This document shows positions 48,788 through 60,863 of a stretch of 64,000 nucleotides of DNA, piece after piece (the stretch's first letter is position 1; each line of letters begins with the position of its first letter). The DNA is from Panaeolus papilionaceus (Eukaryota > Basidiomycota > Agaricomycetes > Agaricales). Position numbers and translations under genes: made by a program. The stretch is taken from contig JADNRZ010000024.1 in NCBI GenBank assembly GCA_015501605.1, positions 682,001-746,000 on the forward strand. The letters are read 5' to 3'. The notes under the pieces were generated by a model, which was not told where the DNA came from, searched no databases, and saw only the letters and a program-made list of their open reading frames with translations.

Positions 48788-49170
48788 GAAAGACATACAT
48801 CCAACCTAAAATGGTCTGATGATGCTGTTCGTCAACTAGTGCACGAAAAGTTCGGAAAACGGGCGTGTTGGTACCAGCTACGGACTGCTCTTGCCCTGTA
48901 CACATCGGGCAAGGATGTCATAGGTTGTGCGCCAACAGGAGCTAGAAAAACCCTATCATAGTGTGGTCATTACACCTCTGAACCTGCTAGGGCAACAGAA
49001 CGAGGAGATGCTGGACAAAGCAGGGGTTTCAGCTATTGCTATCACAGCGAAAAATGCAAACAAGCTTACTTGGAAGGTATGTTACCATATTTTATCAAGC
49101 AAGCTATTGTTTATATATGTCGGAGTTGAGGATGTCGCTCAAGGACTCAAAAATATTGACCTGTGAATCC

Positions 49171-49409
49171 TCAAATGCATTGAGGAGCTGGATATTGCGG
49201 GGATGGTAACTGGTTTTGTGGTATGTACATAGGCATTTCGAGTCAGTCAAAAATCTTTCATTCAACGATACCTATTATCTACCAGACCCGAATTTGAGTG
49301 GTTACTGGCGTAATTACACTGGGTTAATACTTGAGACTTGCGCGACTCTGAGAGCGACGGCTCAACAGCCCGTATCACGCTCTTGTCACACTATGCTTTA
49401 TCTCACTGA
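49171..49409. other. Residual interior of the outer element
   Basis: Between the RecQ-like fragment and the right TIR. No gene was recognised; it may hold further eroded helicase sequence. Confidence 0.35.
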
Positions 49410-49610
49410 ACCCTGTAACCCTACGATAGGTTTAATCACTGTCAAAAGTTTGATAAGATAAACAAATATGGCAGCCGCTCTATCGCGACATCGAGCTGTT
49501 ATATGACTTTGTCCTTGTTTGCCTCTACTGATGGGCTCCCTCCCTCATGTCCCTCTCCCTCGGATATCGAAAGCTCATGTCGCGAACGAGCGGCTGCATC
49601 TTGGAGCCTG
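49410..49610 (-). repeat. Right terminal inverted repeat of outer element
   Basis: Reverse complement matches 34091-34274, with a longer variable middle. Followed by the 9-bp duplication GGAAAACTC at 49611-49619. Confidence 0.9.
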
Positions 49611-49897
49611 GGAAAACTCAGGCTTCTGTTCACTCTTAGGTTGTACGGGTGCGAAAAACATTTTTGCGAGGTAGGTTGGGCACAGGAAGACGACTAACTG
49701 AGCCGTCATCAAGTACGAAATGTTGATATGTGAGTACAAGTTCTAGCTGCGTCAAATTGTGTCAATGTGCTAAAATGGAAATGCAGTGCACTGCTTCAAG
49801 GTGTGCATGGTGTTTAAGCCTTGTCACAGCCTTCACGGATAATCGGTGGAACACATGTTGCAAGCTGAGAGCCTTGCCTCTTGCCTTCTTCCACCCA

Positions 49898-52800
49898 ATG
49901 CCGCCCATTCGGACTCAACCTCTCCTCCGGGGCGCAAGTCCTTCGCCACTGAGTCGTCCAGCAGCGCCCAAAGGTGAGGAAAGCAATAGTTGAATATACC
50001 CCAACTTAGATTTAATGCCATCGTTCTGCTTCAGTCCCGAGCTCGTCGAGCGTGATTCCGGGCGGCGGATCTTCATCTTTGCAACCAGCCAGCCATGTTG
50101 GGGGAGGCAATTATGCATCAGGTGAGCTACCCTGTGCGGTGCTACTGTTCTGTATGCTTACATGGTGTAACATTGTAGCAGCCCCAGATTCACAGTCAGT
50201 GATCTTTGGCCCCAACAGCAAAAACGTATTTAGTGGGAATCCCACATTTCTGCACAATACTCATGTCCACCAAGCGCACAATATGAGGGGCGGTGAGTGA
50301 TTTTGCTATGAAATCTTAGTGACAGTAATGTCTGACTTGCACGTCTGCAGCGATACAGGTTCTGTACGAACACTCGGCACCAGGAGCAGTCTACAACTCC
50401 AAGGAACGATTCGATCCTCCCAAATGCCACTTAAACACCAGGACCAGACTTTTCAACACGACGCGGGACTGGACTCGGAACGGTCGTTCTCGAATGATGT
50501 GGCTGTACGGCTCTGCAGGCGCAGGGAAGTCAGCCGTTGCACAGACCTTCGCCATGGAGCTTCGAGCGGCGTCGAACCTTGCTGCCTCCTTTTTTTTCTC
50601 GAGGACAGCGCATGTGAATAGTCATCGCGGCCACGAGGGGCGTTTCGTCACTACCATCGCCTACCAGCTCGCCGAAGTTGTACCCAACTTACAGGGTTAC
50701 GTCGAGCATGTCATCGTCAGCAAACCATCTGTCTTCAACCTTGCCCTCACAGAACAAGTTATGGCGCTTATTATCGAGCCCTTGAAGGCGCTACAGCTGG
50801 ACATGGCCAGCCATGGGGGTACTTCCTGCGTGTTACCCATGGTTGTGGTTATCGATGGCTTGGACGAGTGCAAGGAAGAAAGCGGGCAAATCCAAGTCCT
50901 CGACGCTCTAGCTACGCTCGTTAGTCACCAGGACATCTTCCCGTGCTCAGTGTTTCTAGCCAGTCGACCGGAGGTGGCGATTCGATCATGGATGACCAAC
51001 AAGCAGTCGGAGGATCCGCAACTTCTATGGAGCATTTCGCTCCTGGATCACTGTGATAGCGACCACGACATCAGAGTGTTTGTGAAGAACGAGACTGCCA
51101 AGATGATGCAATCACATCCACTCAAATACCGCATTCCAGTCGGTTGGCCGTCACCTGAGCTTGTCAAGGAGATCATTAAGCGTGCTTCTGGCCAGTTTGT
51201 CTTCGCCGATATTATTATCAAATATATCAAGGACTTACGGGGTCATCCCTGCGAACGACTGGAAGCCATTTTGAAGCACACCCTTCCTAGTGATGATCGA
51301 CCTTATGCAGATCTGGATGCACTGTATCTTCACATTCTCCGGCAAACCAAGCACCCAAGGCTTGTCCACCGGATTTTAGCCTTCCGAATCACCACGGCCT
51401 CATTTTGGGGTAAAATGGATGATATTGATTCTAGAAACTACCTTCGGATGCTTCTCTCCTTACCCTATTCCGTTCACACGCTTCTCATTGATTTGCAGTC
51501 CATAATGAGTGTTGACGAAGATGGGATGCAATTCATGGGAAGTTATAAGGACGAGAAAAGCGCCTATCCCCCTGTGTTTCATCACGCATCACTTCTCGAG
51601 TTTCTGTTAGACCCACATCGATCGGAGGAATTTTATGTTGATACCCCGAGCATGGACAAGGAGCTTTATGAAACCACAATACGACATCTGGGTGGTGAGT
51701 GTGCTTGTCTTTTTAGAAGAGAGGTTTCTGAGCATACTTTATATAGCACCAGCAGAACCAGATCTTCCTGTGGCAGATGACCAATACATCATCTATTGTT
51801 TCTTGATCCTACTCCAAACCCGAACGTCTCACCAACCTTCTTCCAGGGTCCAAGTGGTCACACAACTTACCCGGTGGGACACCTCGCACAGGCTGATGCT
51901 GTATATGACTCTTTATCGGCTATGCGGGAACCGATTTGAGGATCCAGCTGACATGGTCGACATAATCGACCGGGATTTATGGTCTGTTTTTGCACCAGCA
52001 GTTGCAACAATGCCAGTCCGAATTCGCCAGGAATTTGAAAGTGCGCGGCTTCCGCTGGGACTACTTGTTATGTATCAGGCAAGAATATTCGCAACCATGA
52101 CTGCACCTGACTGCGACTTTCATCCTGACGATCATGTTAAATTGATCGATTGGCATGTCAAAGCGTGCATCCAGCGTGACAAAGGTGTCAACATATGCAA
52201 CTTCTTTTCCTCGAAGAAGCACCAGTTCTTGCTGAATGATCATATGATCTACGATTGGCACCATTTCTTGAGTGTCCTTGACAAATATCTGCCAGCCCCA
52301 GAGAAGGAAGCACTGGAAATCAAAAAATTGAGACAGAGTGCACAATCCGAATGGCACCCTGCCCTGGCAACTGCTGCAGCCGTGTTCAGTATCAGGCATA
52401 TTAACTCAATGTCAGTATTCTAATCACTTCCAGTATCATCATTTTAGCACTGATGCAGCGGCCCCAATGGGTTGTCATCTGTGTAGGTTTGATGCATTGG
52501 AAGATTCAAGCTCGTCCCAATTCATTGTCAAAAATCAAGACATTATCGACCACCTGAAGCGGACAGGAGGCGAGAATTGGCGTGCACTCCTGATGGTTGA
52601 CCTCTTAGAACGTGTTGGCGAGTTTATATGGAGGGCATGCCCCCTTTCAGCTGAGGTAGTTGCAGCTTTGGAAGAAACATCCCAGAAGATTTTTCCACCC
52701 CATGTTGTTTCCACAATGGAGGACAAAACCTTCCCCTTTGACTTTGCCTATCCCGAATTCAATTTTCACAATGAATTGCGGCACTCGCTTTCGCGTGAAT

Positions 52801-53257
52801 ACAGTCCCTGTATACTGCCCCGCTGGTATTTCCTTCCACCCCACTTCCACTACGACTGGCCCAAAGGTGATAGAGACAATCTTGGTCGCCTTCACGACTA
52901 TATACGTGTACGTGGTGTGCTACTGCTGACGCTGGTTTTATTATTGAGACGCTGACTGTATATAAACAGTTGTACCACATATGCAACGGTTCTGAATCAC
53001 GTCGGGTGGATGGGTCTGAAAGCAGTTGGATTTACAACGCTGACACAGAGCCTGAGCACGACGGCGATTGGGACGGCGAACGTGGCTTGAGCGCATTTGA
53101 GGTACTAAAGCAAACAATAGACCCCAGTACGGGCCTTCCTATCCATATGAAGAGCTGGTCAATGAGGATGAGATGGTTTGATTTCGTACGCGATTATGGG
53201 GAGGCGGAGAAAAAGTATGCACTTCGCCAAGGTGAAAATGTGGGAACCCCAATCTAG
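49898..53257 (+). CDS. NACHT-domain NTPase (fungal NLR-like), copy 3
   Basis: Start ATG 49898, MPPIRTQPLLRG. Exon 2 of the other copies is deleted: the intron 1 acceptor (CTTCAG, about 50034) now leads straight into VPSSSSVIPGGG, in frame. The large exon carries GSAGAGKSAVAQTFAMEL, VVVIDGLDECKEES and ASRPEVAIRSW. The 52-nt intron near 51694-51745 must be removed for the frame to continue into APAEPDLPVADDQYIIYCF. The second half follows copies 1 and 4, and the stop is at 53255-53257. The outer transposon lies about 280 bp upstream of the ATG, so promoter sequences have been displaced. Otherwise intact. Confidence 0.83.
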
Positions 53258-53785
53258 TTGTTAACTGGCAGGCAGTCTTGTGGCACGGCGTAGAATAATA
53301 TACATATGTATTGCACACAGAACAAGTTTTATGAAGACGATACGAGCTTCTACTTTTCCAATCTCAACATGTGCCTCCTCTCTCCTCTTACTCTGAATCA
53401 TCTCGTTCAACTTCCAGCTGTCCGGGTCCCTAAACACTCCAGGAACACCACCGGCAGGGGTATTTCTTCGCAGCGTGTAGGAGCATATGCATCATCTTGA
53501 TGATGTGGGCTTCAGAGCGGTATTGTATCCAGTCGATGAGCGCAGGCCAGGGGTTATAATAATCACCATCATCCGTCGGGTCTGAGGTATCCAATCACCG
53601 TGTTCGCAGCCATCCCATTCGACGCAACGCTGGGGCGGACCCGGTCCTTGCACATTGCATTGCATTAATTCGCGCGTAGTTGGTTGGTGCATTGCGGCTT
53701 GCGCCAACCCTAGGTTGGATCTAATTGAAAAATTAGACGATGCTGGGATTTCGTTGAGTGCTGGGATAGGCCTCATGGTCCGAAC
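53258..53785. repeat. Duplicated block downstream of NACHT3 (partner of 26726-27229)
   Basis: Carries the LDTSDPTDDGDY peptide on - in the same relation to the NACHT stop as after copy 2, with in-frame stops. The partner block is followed by zinc-knuckle copy D; here it is followed by unrelated sequence and an inverted UEV copy. Confidence 0.45.
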
Positions 53786-54169
53786 GAGAGACTAGGGATA
53801 GACTGCTCTGCGACGAGTCACGACGCACTCGTCGTTTCTAAATTCAACGCCATACTGTTAAAAATTAAACATCTTCATATATACTTGCAATGTGTTAAAT
53901 CGATGGACGAGCATACCCTCGTTCAAGTTTTTATTGTAATAAGCGGATGTAATCTACGTATGCAATTGCAATGCAATCAGTTTGGTTGAACATTATCGCT
54001 TGTAAACCGTTCAAATACATGGTATTCATTTCGAAATTCGGATTTCAGATTCAGCCCTCAAGTATCGAATACTCATATTTCAAATCAAAGCGGGATATAT
54101 TCCGTTGCATCCATTTAAACGTAGAAGCGCAACGCAACGCAACGTACAAAACATAAAACAAACCCTCAC
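53786..54169. other. Intergenic, single copy in window, no gene seen
   Basis: AT-rich sequence without partner elsewhere in the window. The end (about 53990-54165) approaches the 3' side of the inverted UEV copy and resembles the reverse complement of the UEV 3' flank near 16340-16520. Confidence 0.4.
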
Positions 54170-55321
54170 TCACGATGATACAGCCCACTCCCTCACCCCC
54201 AATTTCTCCCGTCCAACTCTCAGCTCGTCCACATTCAGTCTTTCAAGCATCAGTCCTGGCCTCGCTGTCCCCATCCTAGTTCTAGGTCCTGTCGTGCTTG
54301 ACACACGACCCATTCTGCTCATACCCCTACCCGATCCAGTACCCAAGTTCGACCCAGCACCCGGGCTCGACCTCGCTGATCCAAAACCAGAACCAGAGCT
54401 AACGCCCTACCTTGCCCTCCCCTTCGGATGCCCATCATCCGTATCGAGCAACACAGATTCTGAATATAACAGTTGGGCCGATTGCGCTGCGAGGATGGCG
54501 AATGATGACGTTAAGTCTCTGTATAGTCTATTTCGAGTATAGGTTAAAAATTAAGTGTTATCGTTAGTTGATTGAGTTGAGTTAAGTTGGTTATTCAGAG
54601 ACAGAAAGGACGAACCTAAAAGCCTCCTTATTACAACAATCACTCTCCTGAATCCTATACAGCGTGTTCTTCTTAAACGGCGTTTTGATCCAGTGTTATA
54701 CGTGGATAATGTGGTCGTCCGCTCTGAAGTAAATCAAGCCATCGTCAAGCTATGTTGATCACCGGAAATAAAAAACCCAGACTCACCTCCAGTGCTTATA
54801 ATAATACCCCTGGTTAAACGCCCCCACATGCGAAACGAGATGAAAAACCTTGGTTACGAATTCGACGCTTGGGGGGATTAGGGAAGGTCTTGGGGAATGT
54901 GATTCAGAATTTGAAGACGGAGTCGGCGTAGAGCGGCATAGTAAGCTTTTATTTTCATCCACGCAATTTAATTCATCGTGAAGGGTAGAATGAAATGAAA
55001 CACGACATGAAGGAAAGCTATCAGCTCAAAATCCACAACCACGACATCCGACAAAACCACTCACCTGGTGTACGAAAAACACCTCATCCCATATGAAATA
55101 ACTGGCAGAGACGGTAACACATATACCCTAAGCGGGCAGTGGTTGATATTCCTAAGGAGGGCACATCCAAGTGCGACAGCAGTGCGCATGAGGACGTTGT
55201 CGCGTTGCGCTTGCGAACCTGAGCCAGACCCGGAACCGCTGCCAGAAGAGCCGGATGTGCTGGTGATAACCTGCGTTACTAGCGCAGGTGAGGGTCATGT
55301 AGATGGTGGTGGGCGAAGCAT
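54170..55321 (-). pseudogene. AKTIP/FTS-like UEV, inverted second copy (decayed)
   Basis: On - from ATG 55321. Exon 1 resembles MLRPPP and ALVTQVI, then an acidic GSGSGSG stretch, and ends FIWDEVFFVHQ before a GTGAGT donor. Exon 2 has YADSVFKF (about 54910). The 3' exon encodes SSFAILAAQSAQLLYSES-like and the Ser/Gly-rich tail to GLREWAV. The exon holding the YPDHPP and VFHRLV motifs is rearranged and frameshifted (about 54740-54900), and small duplications alter the exon 2 start. Compared with 15113-16309 it is inverted and less complete. Confidence 0.6.
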
Positions 55322-55760
55322 TGTGTTGTAGACTGATGCAGACGGGTTCAGATAGCAAGATGCGTGGTGGTTATGTACAAGATCCCAGTTTAATTCCAGA
55401 AGAAAAATAATCAAGTTGAAGGTAGGGTATGGATTACTGATATTAGGCTCTAGCAATAGTATGTTGTTGGATACGTAGATGTTGCATAGTCACCGATAAG
55501 CAATGGCATGTGTTCATCAGAGACGATGGTGGTGGTTCACAACAAACGTTAAACTCAGGGCCTGAATGAGTCTCATGACATCATCATCATCATAATTGTC
55601 AGATTGAGTGCATTGACGGTATCATTTACGCTGAACATACAACATGGCTTGAAGCATAGAAATACGATAGAATACTACGTTAAAAGTCAAGAGTAAAGGT
55701 TGAACGTTGAAAAAAACATCTACGAGAAAACAAGCACACCACACCACGTCGCAGACAACC
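55322..55760. other. Intergenic, shared with other modules
   Basis: Matches parts of 2583-2830 and 30326-30570 (GATGGTGGTGGTTCA and TGACATCATCATCAT blocks) and the reverse complement of 14600-14900. No gene. Confidence 0.4.
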
Positions 55761-58700
55761 GCTAGCTTGCACAACCTCGCATATACCTCCTCCCATTTCT
55801 CATCTCATCTCTACCCACATCTCTCCACGTATCCCTCCTGTCCCGATCCCGATACCAACTCTTGTCCTTCCCCGTCTCCCTATCCCTATCCCTCTTCGAA
55901 CTTTTATCAGACCCGCCTCTTCCACTCTTCTCCGACCCACCCCCCACCATTACCTCTACCACCACTCTGCCGCCGGCTATCTCTGCATCTATCCCTCTTC
56001 ACCTGACTCTTTACACAATCATTCCCACTCGGCCAACAAACTCCCTTGCTCAGCCTTCTTCGCATCCAACGAGAACCCAAAGCGCATCTCGTTAGGTTCC
56101 GTAGGGGCTCCCTTTGGTGCTTGGGGTGCGGTATTGGCCTTCACGTTTCCACTCGCATTCCTCCTACTCCCAAACCATCTTCATCTCTCTCCTCATGTTT
56201 CTGCAACGCCAACCTCGCCTCCACCCACCCTTCCTCCCCACCTGATCCAGCGCATCACCCGGCCACTGGTCATTCGCATAATAGTCCACATGGCTCGGCT
56301 TCGTCGCTGACTTCAATTTTCTGTGTTGGCTTTCTGAGGTAGGGTCCCAGAAGGGGCTTTTCATCACGTCGTAAGCACTCAAGGCAGAATGATCGTTAGG
56401 GGGGACTTGGACGTCGTCGCAGTCCTGAAAAAATCACAAATATATCAGTAAATATATCATTTCTCGTTTCCAGTGAATTGAACTTACATCTTCCCAATGT
56501 CCCACCCCACCACAATTATAACAGCATTCACCACTCATCGTCCGCAAAATACGCCTCGCCTCCCTTTACCAACAACAGGCCCTTTTTCTTTAGCCGCCGC
56601 TCCAGAGTGGCGTGTTGCTGGGCTTCGCTGAAGTATTCGTAGATTCGCCACAATGTTGAACATTCCTGGGTGAAGAAGCGTGATTTACGTTGGCGAGCAA
56701 GAGGGGTTTTGTGGAGGGGATCTTTTTTATCGAAGTAAGTACAAGGTAAAAAAGGAGCAAGGGACGAGAGGACTGACATTGGTCTTATCAAACGAAGAAA
56801 AACATTCCTGGTTTCGTGAGGACATCACCGCGCACCCTGGGCATCCATTGGGGCAATTCTGTAGCGAGCAAATGTTTTCAAGTCGATAAATAAAATAAAC
56901 TAAGAGAAATAATCAATCAGCAAAGTCACAAAGAGAGAGATGAAAAGAAACATGTACAGCATTAATATATGCCCCTTTGTCCCACATGTAAAACAGCTTT
57001 TGGTGGTTAGACATGACCGTGTCGAGTGTTCGTCGCGCGCCCCACAGGTTAGGCACTGTAATAGGTAGAATTCGCGTGAGTGTTGTTGGCAAATGCACAA
57101 GTCGAGAAAAGGTCGTTGATAAATAAATAGGTCCAGAAAACGGATAAAAATTAACAAAAAAAAACATCGGAAAACGAATAATGATAAGAAATGGTAACAT
57201 TGATCATTTAAGTGCTTACAATCCTCACAGGACACATCGCCGTCTTATGCTCACCCTCCGCACCACAATTCTTACACACCGTCTTCCGACTCTGTGCTAC
57301 AGCATTCGGATCGCGTGCATCGTCAAAGTAGCGAGTTATACCCTGTAGAATTGATATACGATTAGCAATGCTCAACCACGCTCGCAGAGAAAAGTGGTAC
57401 ACACCCGAACATCATTATCATCCAAATACTCAATACCCTCTTCCTCCTTCTCGCCCTCGCTCTCCCCTCCCTGTCCTTTCCCGTTCCCTCGTCCATCCCC
57501 AACACTCCGCTTCTCAATAATCTGCACATGCGCAGGAACCAGCAATTTCGTATCCTACACGGCGTCAGGGGCAGTAGACAAGTCAAGAGCGACAACGGGC
57601 ATGGTGTCGATGAGCACGGTGGGGATGGCGGTGGGGGTTAGGTCGATGAAGAGGAGGCAGGAGGTATCCACTTCGGGTTCGGGTGCGGGTTCTGATGCTG
57701 GTGCGGGTTGAGATGGTGCTTGGGGTAGGGAGGATTGAGAGGACTGGGGATCGGCATTGAGATTGTCGCATGCCCCTCGTCTTTTTCGTCTTCCCTCTCT
57801 CCTTGTCCTCAGCCTTAGTCTTTCCCTGAGACCTGGGCTTCACGCTCGTCGAGGAATCTGACCTGCTGTTCTGGTCTTGCTTCTGATTTTGGATATGGTT
57901 TTTAGATGGCGACGCGGGTGCGGGTGGAGGTGGAGGTTTTGATTTTTCCCTTTCTCGTTCCCGCTCCCTTTCCCGCTCTGACTGTGCATCTTCAGAGTTG
58001 TGTCGCACTTGCCCCTGCTCCTCAACAGCCTCCATATCATCATCACCCCGACCCTCATTCTTGAACCTTGATCTTTCCTCTTCCAATCCCACCTCTCCTT
58101 CCTCCCTCGTAGCGTTTTCCCTTCTCTCCAGCCCTCTCTTGCTCGTCCCTCTCCTTCTGCTTGCCCCTCTCATCTCTCTTTCTCTTCTCGCTATCGTTCT
58201 CCTCTCCCTTGTCCTTTCCCTCCCCACCCCCACTCTTCTCCCTATCACTCATCTCCATCGCTTTCTCCTCCCTCACCGCAGGCGACTTTCTCGTCCACGA
58301 TCCTTCTCGGTCCAGGCGCCGCTGTTTTCACAACTTTTACAACCTCGCAGTCTACTTTCTTTTCGATTTCGCTGTCTCCATTTTGCACCTGTGACTCGGA
58401 AGCTTCGGTGTGGGTTGTGGTTTGTGCGCCTTTTGTCGTTGATGGTGATGTAGGATTAGTATTAGCATAGGGTTCGTCTGGGGAGATTTTGAGATCGGAG
58501 TTGGAGTTGGAGTTGGAATTTGACGTTGAAGTGGAGGCAGAGTCACAGTTGACATTGGATTGGGCATGGTAATTGATGTTGTCATTAGCGTTGGAGTTGG
58601 GATCAACACCCGCATCTGCGTTCGTATTTGATTCCACACCGTCTACACGCGAGCGTTCCACATCTTTCCCCGTATGCGTAGAGTTTGAAGCAGCGTCCGG

Positions 58701-58800
58701 CTGCTCATCAACAGGAATAGTCAAGCCGATGATTTCATGTGTCGTATTCGAAGTGCTAATATGTTCAGTTATAACCCAGCTTGCTTGAAGTCTGTCGCCT
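55761..58800 (-). pseudogene. Air1/2-like zinc-knuckle gene, copy E (damaged)
   Basis: Closest to copy C. N-terminal region from about 58800 reads TSNTTHEIIGLTIPVDEQPD but lacks the ATG seen in C. The K/E-rich stretch follows, then CKNCGAEGEHKTAMC, CLTCGARDEHSTRSC and CFTCGTKGH. It shares with C the deletion removing half of knuckle 4 (about 56800) and the small insertion before knuckle 5, where it has a TGA (ADDEW then stop, about 56535). The R/D-rich tail extends to about 55765 (DRDRRDTWRDVGRDEMRN). Confidence 0.75.
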
Positions 58801-58924
58801 GAGTTAAGTGTGTCACCAAGAGACCGCATATTGCAGTTAACCCGCCAGAGCCTCCGTCTAAGCGTATAAACCACGAGATGAGCGTGAACTGAAGTATCCG
58901 AAGGTGGAGGCAGAGAAAGAAGCA

Positions 58925-59868
58925 AACGAGATTTGTGCAAGCATTGAGAATGGTATTGACTCAAATTTGCCGTGGAATGAGCATTTAGAATGGTTTGGCC
59001 CGAAGTATGGGTTGGAGGTTGTACAGAATACGCTGGAGGATTTGAATGTGGAGGAAGGGTCTTGGTGAGGTAGGTGTGTACATGTTTTGATTGTCGGTTT
59101 TAGTTTGTGGGGGTGTTGCTGACTCTTTGCTTATGACTGCACTTGAGCATTTACAAGAATTGACCCATGCGCCTTTGGTACAAATAATGGATGTACCGAG
59201 GGAGAGTGTAGGGAAACATCTCGGGTTTGGTCAAGATGATGGTTGGAGCAGAGATGAGTTAGATGAGCAATTTGCTCGTGAGTCGATTTCCGCTTTCATC
59301 TTGTAACATAACAAATATCAAACGCCAGAACATACAGGATACTCATACAACCTCTGAGAATCTGAAATATCTGAAAACAACTCATGCAGCCCCCAACTCG
59401 AAATTCAAACGCTCCAACTCGGCGTCGAGGAGTAACAATGGCGCGTTGTATAACGGGTACCAGTACCCCGTCTTGCCAAACCCCAACTCGTCCTATTCTG
59501 GGTTCGTCAACTCTTCATCTCAAGGAAGTCAGAATAAGCGACGCATGAGCCTTATTACGGGCAAATACTACGATATCCCTGCGCGAAGCCGGGATATGAG
59601 CATTTTAGTTTGTGCGGCGGGGCGCATGGGTCTTCGAGTTCCGGTGTGAATGACAAGAGTGGTGCGAGGAGAAGATCCTTTCGGAGTGCGTATGGGTATG
59701 GAGGGGACGACGATGCGAGTACAGTGGATGGGATGCAGGGGGATGCAGGGGTACAGGAGAGCGGGAGATGGGTTGGTGCACATGAATGGTGTGGGTGGGC
59801 CTGGTGTGATGGGAGTGTGGATGTTGAGGGAGATGGGGATGAGGACGCGCACTCTGCTTCTCAATAAT
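58925..59868 (+). pseudogene. HDAC 3' remnant, module 4
   Basis: Reads SIENGIDSNLPWNEHLEWFG (about 58945), the HLQELTHAPLVQIMDVPRES exon (59145-59280) and the C-terminal exon NSSSQGSQNKRRMSLITGKY (59505-59575). A deletion near 59581 shifts the frame. Same extent and same downstream fusion as 21400-22325. Confidence 0.75.
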
Positions 59869-60625
59869 GCGCAGGAACCAGCAATTTCGCATCTTGCATG
59901 ACGTCAGTGGCAATAGACGAGTCAAGTGCGACAGCGGATATGGTATCGATGAGCACAGTGGGGATCGCTGTGGAGATTACATAGGTCGATGAAGAAGAGG
60001 CCAGCAGTATGGGTAGGAGTTCGGGTTTAGGTTTGGTGCTGGTTTGGAGCGCTGTGTTGATTTAGGCTGGGACCATGACTGAGATAGAGATTGTCTCTTG
60101 CCCTTCGTCTCTTTCGTCGTCCCCTTTAAATCGGGCTTCACACTCGCCGGCGAACAATCCGACCTGCTGTTCTGGTTTTGCCTCTGATTTTGGTATTGGT
60201 TTTAAGATGGGGACACAAGTTTGGGTGGAGGTTTTGGTTTTGATTTATCCAGATCTTGTTCCCAGTCGCGTTGTGACCGTGCGTCCTGGAATTCCTGATG
60301 CTTGGTATTTGCTCCTTCACGCCTTCCATCGTATCCTCGCCCACACCCCCATCCTTATCCCCACCTTCATCCCTCATGTCTCTCTCCTCCAATCCAAAAA
60401 TGCGTTGTTTCTTTCTCTCCAGTCCTCTCTTGCTCGTTCTCTTTCTTCTCCCTCTGCTCGCACTTCTTTTCCCCTATTCCCTTATCAATAGCTTTCTCCT
60501 GCGTCTTCGCTTATGCCTCGCCCCCCACTTTATATCCTTATCCTTATCCTCCATCACTCTTCCTGGTGCGCCTAGGTGACGCCGTTTTCAGTACCTCTAC
60601 AACCTCGCTGGCGTCTGTAGGGGGA
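59869..60625 (-). pseudogene. Zinc-knuckle gene internal fragment, module 4
   Basis: Low-complexity middle of the Air-like gene on -, joined to the HDAC remnant through CACTCTGCTTCTCAATAATG exactly as in module 2. No knuckles. About 60 bp separate it from the NACHT4 upstream region. Confidence 0.65.
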
Positions 60626-60863
60626 AATAACATTTTTCTGCAGTGGAATCAGCCTACAGGCGCAGGATGGTGACTAACTGAGTCGTCAGGGAGTATGAAT
60701 AGCAGTGACATGTGAGTACAAGCTCGAGCTGTGTCGATTTGTGACAATGTCCTAAACTAGAAATGCAGTGAAGATGTGCGTGCTGTTGAAGCATGTTCAC
60801 ACAGGTAATCAGTGAACACAGGTCGACAAGCTGAGCGCCTTGCCTCTCGCCCTCTTCCATCCA

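Larger units (their letters stand above)
34363..49170 (+). pseudogene. RecQ-like DEAD-box helicase N-terminal fragment, split by the LINE
   Basis: The ATG at 34363 opens MDKIATVEESPSNLETTERH. Skipping 34430-48803 (the LINE plus one target-duplication copy), the frame continues with SDDAVRQLVHEKFG and DVIGCAPTGARKTLS, then stops at about 48958. The helicase reading resumes in another frame with VVITPLNLLGQQNEEMLDKA and GVSAIAITAKNANK (to about 49075). This is the N-terminal part of the RecQ-like helicases common in Agaricomycetes. The Walker A Gly is Arg (TGARKT), the segment between motif I and TPLNLLGQQ is deleted, and motif II onward is missing. It is a captured, dead fragment. Confidence 0.75.
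34091..49610. mobile_element. Outer DNA transposon with long TIRs and 9-bp TSD (Mutator-like), carrying nested elements
   Basis: Ends are CAGGCTCC...GGAGCCTG. The direct repeat GGAAAACTC lies at 34082-34090 and 49611-49619, and the empty site exists at 7222-7230. TIRs of about 184 and 201 bp plus a 9-bp target duplication are the hallmarks of Mutator-like elements (family knowledge). No transposase remains. After removing the nested LINE only about 1.15 kb is left, holding a RecQ-like gene fragment, so the original element was a small gene-fragment carrier in the manner of Pack-MULEs. Superfamily is inferred from TSD length and TIR length only. Confidence 0.85.
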
